This document shows, one piece after another, positions 60,701 through 64,000 of a stretch of 64,000 nt of DNA. The notes beneath the pieces were generated by a model. It was not told where the DNA came from, did not search any database, and saw only the letters and a list, made by a program, of their open reading frames with translations. Origin of the DNA: Larus michahellis. Taxonomy: Eukaryota; Chordata; Aves; Charadriiformes; Laridae. Location: assembly GCF_964199755.1 (NCBI RefSeq), contig NC_133906.1, forward strand, positions 5,642,001 to 5,706,000. Direction: 5' to 3'. The translations under genes and the position numbers were made by a program. Position 1 is the first letter of the stretch; each line of letters starts with the position of its first letter.

Positions 60701-63700
60701 GTATTTCTTGCCGGGGCCCGTGCCACCCACACCTTTGGCACTGTCAAACTCAATCCCCGTTGCAAACTCTGATGTGAGACGGCAGCCGAAGGGGCTGCTG
60801 CTGAATACCGAGGGAAAGAGAGAGGAAACGGCATGTCAGAGCCCCGCCAAGATGCGAAGAGCGGCTGGAGGGAGCTGTGACCGAGCTGCTCTTTCCCAGG
60901 GAGGATTCTCCACCCCGTCCTGGGTGGGATCTCGGCGGTCCTGCTTAAAGCTGAGCAGACGGGGTTGGAGTTCAGTTGCCCCGGGCAGGACTTGCTCGCT
61001 TGCAGGGACACAGGAATAACTTCTGCACAGGACAGTGCTACGTTGGAGTTCACTCTCCCCATGGAAGGTAGGAGGAGGTTTATTTTCTTTCCTTGATTAT
61101 TCTATGTCTTTAACGTTATTACCAGAAAACAGGGCGTGGGCCGTTTTGGAGGACGGAATGTCAAAGGTGTGGGTTTGGCTGTTCCCTCCTGGGATGTGCT
61201 GCTTCTGTTTGGGTTCGTTTCGACAGAAAACAGCAAGTTTTACAACGACAGGTTTTGTTTTGGATTTAGAAAAAAAAAAAAAAGGAAAAGTTGCAGTTAT
61301 TAGAAATCATGAAATCTAATGCTTAAGCATCTGAAAGCCTCAGGCAGGGCATTCAATGGCAGAGCAAAGCCTGCTCTCTGAGCCGGCGGGTTTCGGCTGG
61401 GCAGAGGTTTCTCCTCTAGAGGGTAGCAGCAACCTGCGCCGGTGCGGCCGCTCCACCGCACGCACCGAGCGAGCCTCCCGCGGCAGCGGGGGGGGGGGGG
61501 TGTGTGGGGCGGGGGGGGGATGCACGTGGCCGTGAACATATGCACAGGAGCGGGGTTTGTTTCGTTAGACATCTCACGGGCCGCGAAATTCCACGGGCTG
61601 GCCCAGAAATGGAGGTTTTACTTCGTTAGATAAAAAAATGCTGTGTCTCGCAGCGGGTGTCAGCCCGGGGCAGCGGGGGGTGGGATCCGCGGGGAATCAC
61701 CGGGTGCCTTGGTGCTCGCCACTGGGGTCTCGTCCCTGCCTGTGTGCGCACCGGCAGGGCAGGGGGAGCTTTCCCGGAGCGAGGGGGTGGGCAGCGTGGG
61801 AGCCGGGAAAGCGGCTGCAGTGCGTCACGGTGGGGAAAGCATGTCGGCCCTTGGGAAAACATCACCGCCGGAGGGGAGGTCACCCTGAGCACTGATGCCT
61901 CTTCCTGAAAAGCAGCAGCAAAAGCGAACTGTTTACCGGGAGGAAAGAATCCAAGAAGGGGACCTTGGGGTGGGTGCCCTGAGCCCGCAGCCGTCGGGGG
62001 GCTGCTCCAGGCTTCAGCACGCAGCCATGCTCCCGGGTCCTCCCTGTCCTACCCAGAGCGGGAGGAGGTTTTTGGGTACGGGTTGAGCGCGTTTGCTGTC
62101 TCAGCTGGCTGGGCCCCTTGGTTGCTCTCCCGCCTCGCCCCTGCTGCATCCAGGTACCTTCGGCAGGGCTGGAGCCCCTCGGCAGCACCCCCAGCCTGTG
62201 GGAGCTGGTGCCCCTGTGCTGGGGCAATCATTGCTCTGGCCACCAGCTGGGCCAGCTTCAGCTCCCGCCTTTGCCAAAGGCTTGCTTTGTAGTGCTGCAA
62301 AAATCCTACAGTAACTCTGACAGATCTCTAGGAGGGTATTAAGTGTCTACGTGTCAGATGGTGGCTTTTATTTTATTGCTCCATGTAAAACATTTTGTAT
62401 TCTCCGGGCAGGAGGTGGAAGTGTTGCAGTGAATGTTTTCAGAAAATGAATTAGTGTCGTGTCGTCCCTTCCCAGTGATGCTCCCCTGACAGACGGCTGC
62501 CGGGGCCCTGGCTGCCCAGCCTCGCTGGCAGCTCTGCTCTCGCGTGGGCTTTGGGGACCATTTGCCAGGGCCACAACTGGGAATGACACTGCATTTCTTG
62601 TCCTTTGCCTCTCTAGAAAATAAATCAAGCTGAGTTTTCAGCCCTCTGTTTGCTGATGCTCTCCGGCCAAGTTTTGAGTCAATTTATTTCTCATTGCTTT
62701 GCGTCACCCTGGCGATGTGCCGAGCACGAGAGCTGGGAAGAAACACAATGAGTTTGCTGCATCTGAGGCCAGGGATGACCATCCATCCATTGGTACACGC
62801 GGGTCTTCTAGGCGGTGGAAAAGGTGTCTTTTTCAAGGTAGAAAATGACTTTTCTTTTGGAAATGAACAAATTGTTGACAAAAGCTTAAAGTCGTAAGAG
62901 GAGAATGGGTCACCATAAAAACATGATGCACTTGAGTGCCGATACAGCAAATGCGATGGGAAGCGACTCAGAGGGATGCTGGCGGGAGGGCAGGAGGGGC
63001 TGAGCCACTGGCCGTGGGGAAGGACCCACCTTGCCCCATGGCTGCTGCCCCCCAGGGGCGCTGGGCAGGGAGAGACCACTGTCTGTCTGCTGTCCTGCGT
63101 GTTGCGTTCACTGGTGAGAGCTGCCCGTAGAGGTGTCCATCATGAAGCCCAAGCCTGAGGCGTCAGTAGGGCAGCCCAGATCCTGGCAGTACTCGTTTGG
63201 GGTGTGCGGCGGTGGGGAAACCTGCTGGGGTGCTGCAAAGGCCCCCCCAGGAATCGTGGGGCTGCTGGGGGCAGCGCTGCCGGTCGTGAGCACGGGTACC
63301 CCCGTCCCCAGTGCTCGTCCTGTGTCAGAGAGCTATTACGAGACAGGGAGGTGGTTCTGGAAGAGTTTTCATGTGGATTGCTGTTCTTTTTGGTATAAAT
63401 CTACCATTCCATCTTCTGAAGTCCACCGTTTAGGAACACTTCCAGGGGTAGCACTGTCTGACACCTGCCAAAAACCTCGTGGTCTGGCAAGACCCGTGCA
63501 AGGGGGGGCTGAGCACGCACCCTGCCTGCTGCAACGTCCCTCCTCCGCCTCTTCCCCTTCCCCTGGCGCTCCTGGGAAAAGGCAGGACCTGAAGCTGCTG
63601 GAAGGCACGCTTGTGTGGGAAGGGAACTTGGCTTCCCTGGTGAATAGATAACATCAAATAAGTAGCTGTTTTATGCATTAAAACAAAGCTTTGTGAAAGG

Positions 63701-64000
63701 CAAAAGACAAAGGAAAGGCCCTGCTGACAGCTCGGTAGGTTTTTACTGTAGTAACTTCTGGCTCGTACTTTCAGCTGCTGGAGCCTGGGGACCACTTGTG
63801 GGTCTCGGCGGGGTTCAGCGACCACGAGCAGCTGAAGCAGGATTATGCTGGCCACCCCGGTTTCAGCTTTCCGGGGCTGTGGTACTGCAGACCTTGCTGC
63901 TGCTTCCGTTGTCTTCCAGAAATGGGTCCAGAGTGTGGTGTTTTGGGGGGGATAGAGGTTTGTGGCGGGTGGCAGAGGGTGGCTGTGCGAAGAGGCTGGT
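51761..64000. other. Intergenic sequence, no gene recognised
   Basis: About 12 kb of mostly unique, often GC-rich sequence. GC-rich patches lie near 54.1-54.3, 56.3-57.5, 59.1-59.3, 61.4-61.9 and 62.9-63.6 kb. The longest frame (56262-57083, minus strand, 273 codons) has no domain, and open frames cover the opposite strand in the same place. Poly(A) runs occur near 52708-52719 and 61270-61282, and a G-run cluster is at 61488-61519. FBLL1 and RARS1 were looked for and not seen. Confidence 0.55.
61488..61519 (+). repeat. G-run cluster with quadruplex potential
   Basis: Runs of 13, 4 and 9 G at 61488-61500, 61506-61509 and 61511-61519 are separated by short spacers. The first run alone can supply two or more G-tracts, so an intramolecular G-quadruplex is possible. 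It lies in a CpG-rich patch with no recognised gene. Confidence 0.75.

Noticed and set aside
36200-64000. FBLL1 or RARS1 downstream of PANK3
   Set aside because: Human synteny predicts them on this side, but no fibrillarin-like methyltransferase frame and no arginyl-tRNA synthetase exons were recognised. They may lie beyond the window or be absent.

Overview
The window is vertebrate nuclear DNA, almost certainly from a bird. The evidence is a PANK3 ortholog split into seven exons with short introns, several 3'-end and internal fragments of CR1 LINEs, and a 521-bp LTR of the ERVL-like type familiar from neoavian genomes. The host genome therefore looks like a neoavian bird rather than a mammal; the species cannot be fixed from the sequence alone.

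The only protein gene I can fully support is PANK3 (pantothenate kinase 3), on the + strand. Coding exons lie at 10981-11008, 19954-20306, 22129-22382, 23023-23199, 24754-24877, 28027-28152 and 29535-29585. Joined, they give exactly 370 codons plus TGA, with GT-AG introns and phase agreement at all six junctions. A CpG island at about 10.05-11.06 kb carries the promoter, with an inverted CCAAT box, GC boxes, a ZNF143-like site and a YY1-type site. A long AT-rich 3' UTR probably runs to a strong poly(A) signal near 36.0 kb. Intron 5 holds the miR-103 hairpin (27590-27667), so the enzyme that commits pantothenate to CoA synthesis and a microRNA linked to lipid and insulin physiology share one primary transcript.

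Layout: 1-4.5 kb is AT-rich sequence with no recognised gene but several + strand poly(A) signals. It could be the 3' end of a neighbour; SLIT3 lies on this side of PANK3 in other vertebrates. At 4.5-5.1 kb there is a small GC-rich patch with a perfect CTCF consensus next to a reverse-strand CR1. A solo LTR with a 5-bp target duplication is at 6992-7512. PANK3 spans about 10.4-36.0 kb. Its intron 1 has a CR1 3' end and its intron 5 a 1.3-kb CR1. From 36 to 64 kb I find no convincing protein gene. This part holds a CR1 reverse-transcriptase-region fragment (38.4-38.9 kb), one intact tRNA-Asp(GTC) gene (42488-42559), scattered GC-rich patches, possible conserved noncoding elements and one weak first-exon candidate at 51.6 kb. 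FBLL1 and RARS1, expected downstream by human synteny, were not seen.

I found no CRISPR array, operon or new defence-like system. The most interesting items are the miRNA-in-host-gene arrangement, the CTCF site, the solo LTR, the Pumilio sites in the 3' UTR and one odd residue in PANK3.
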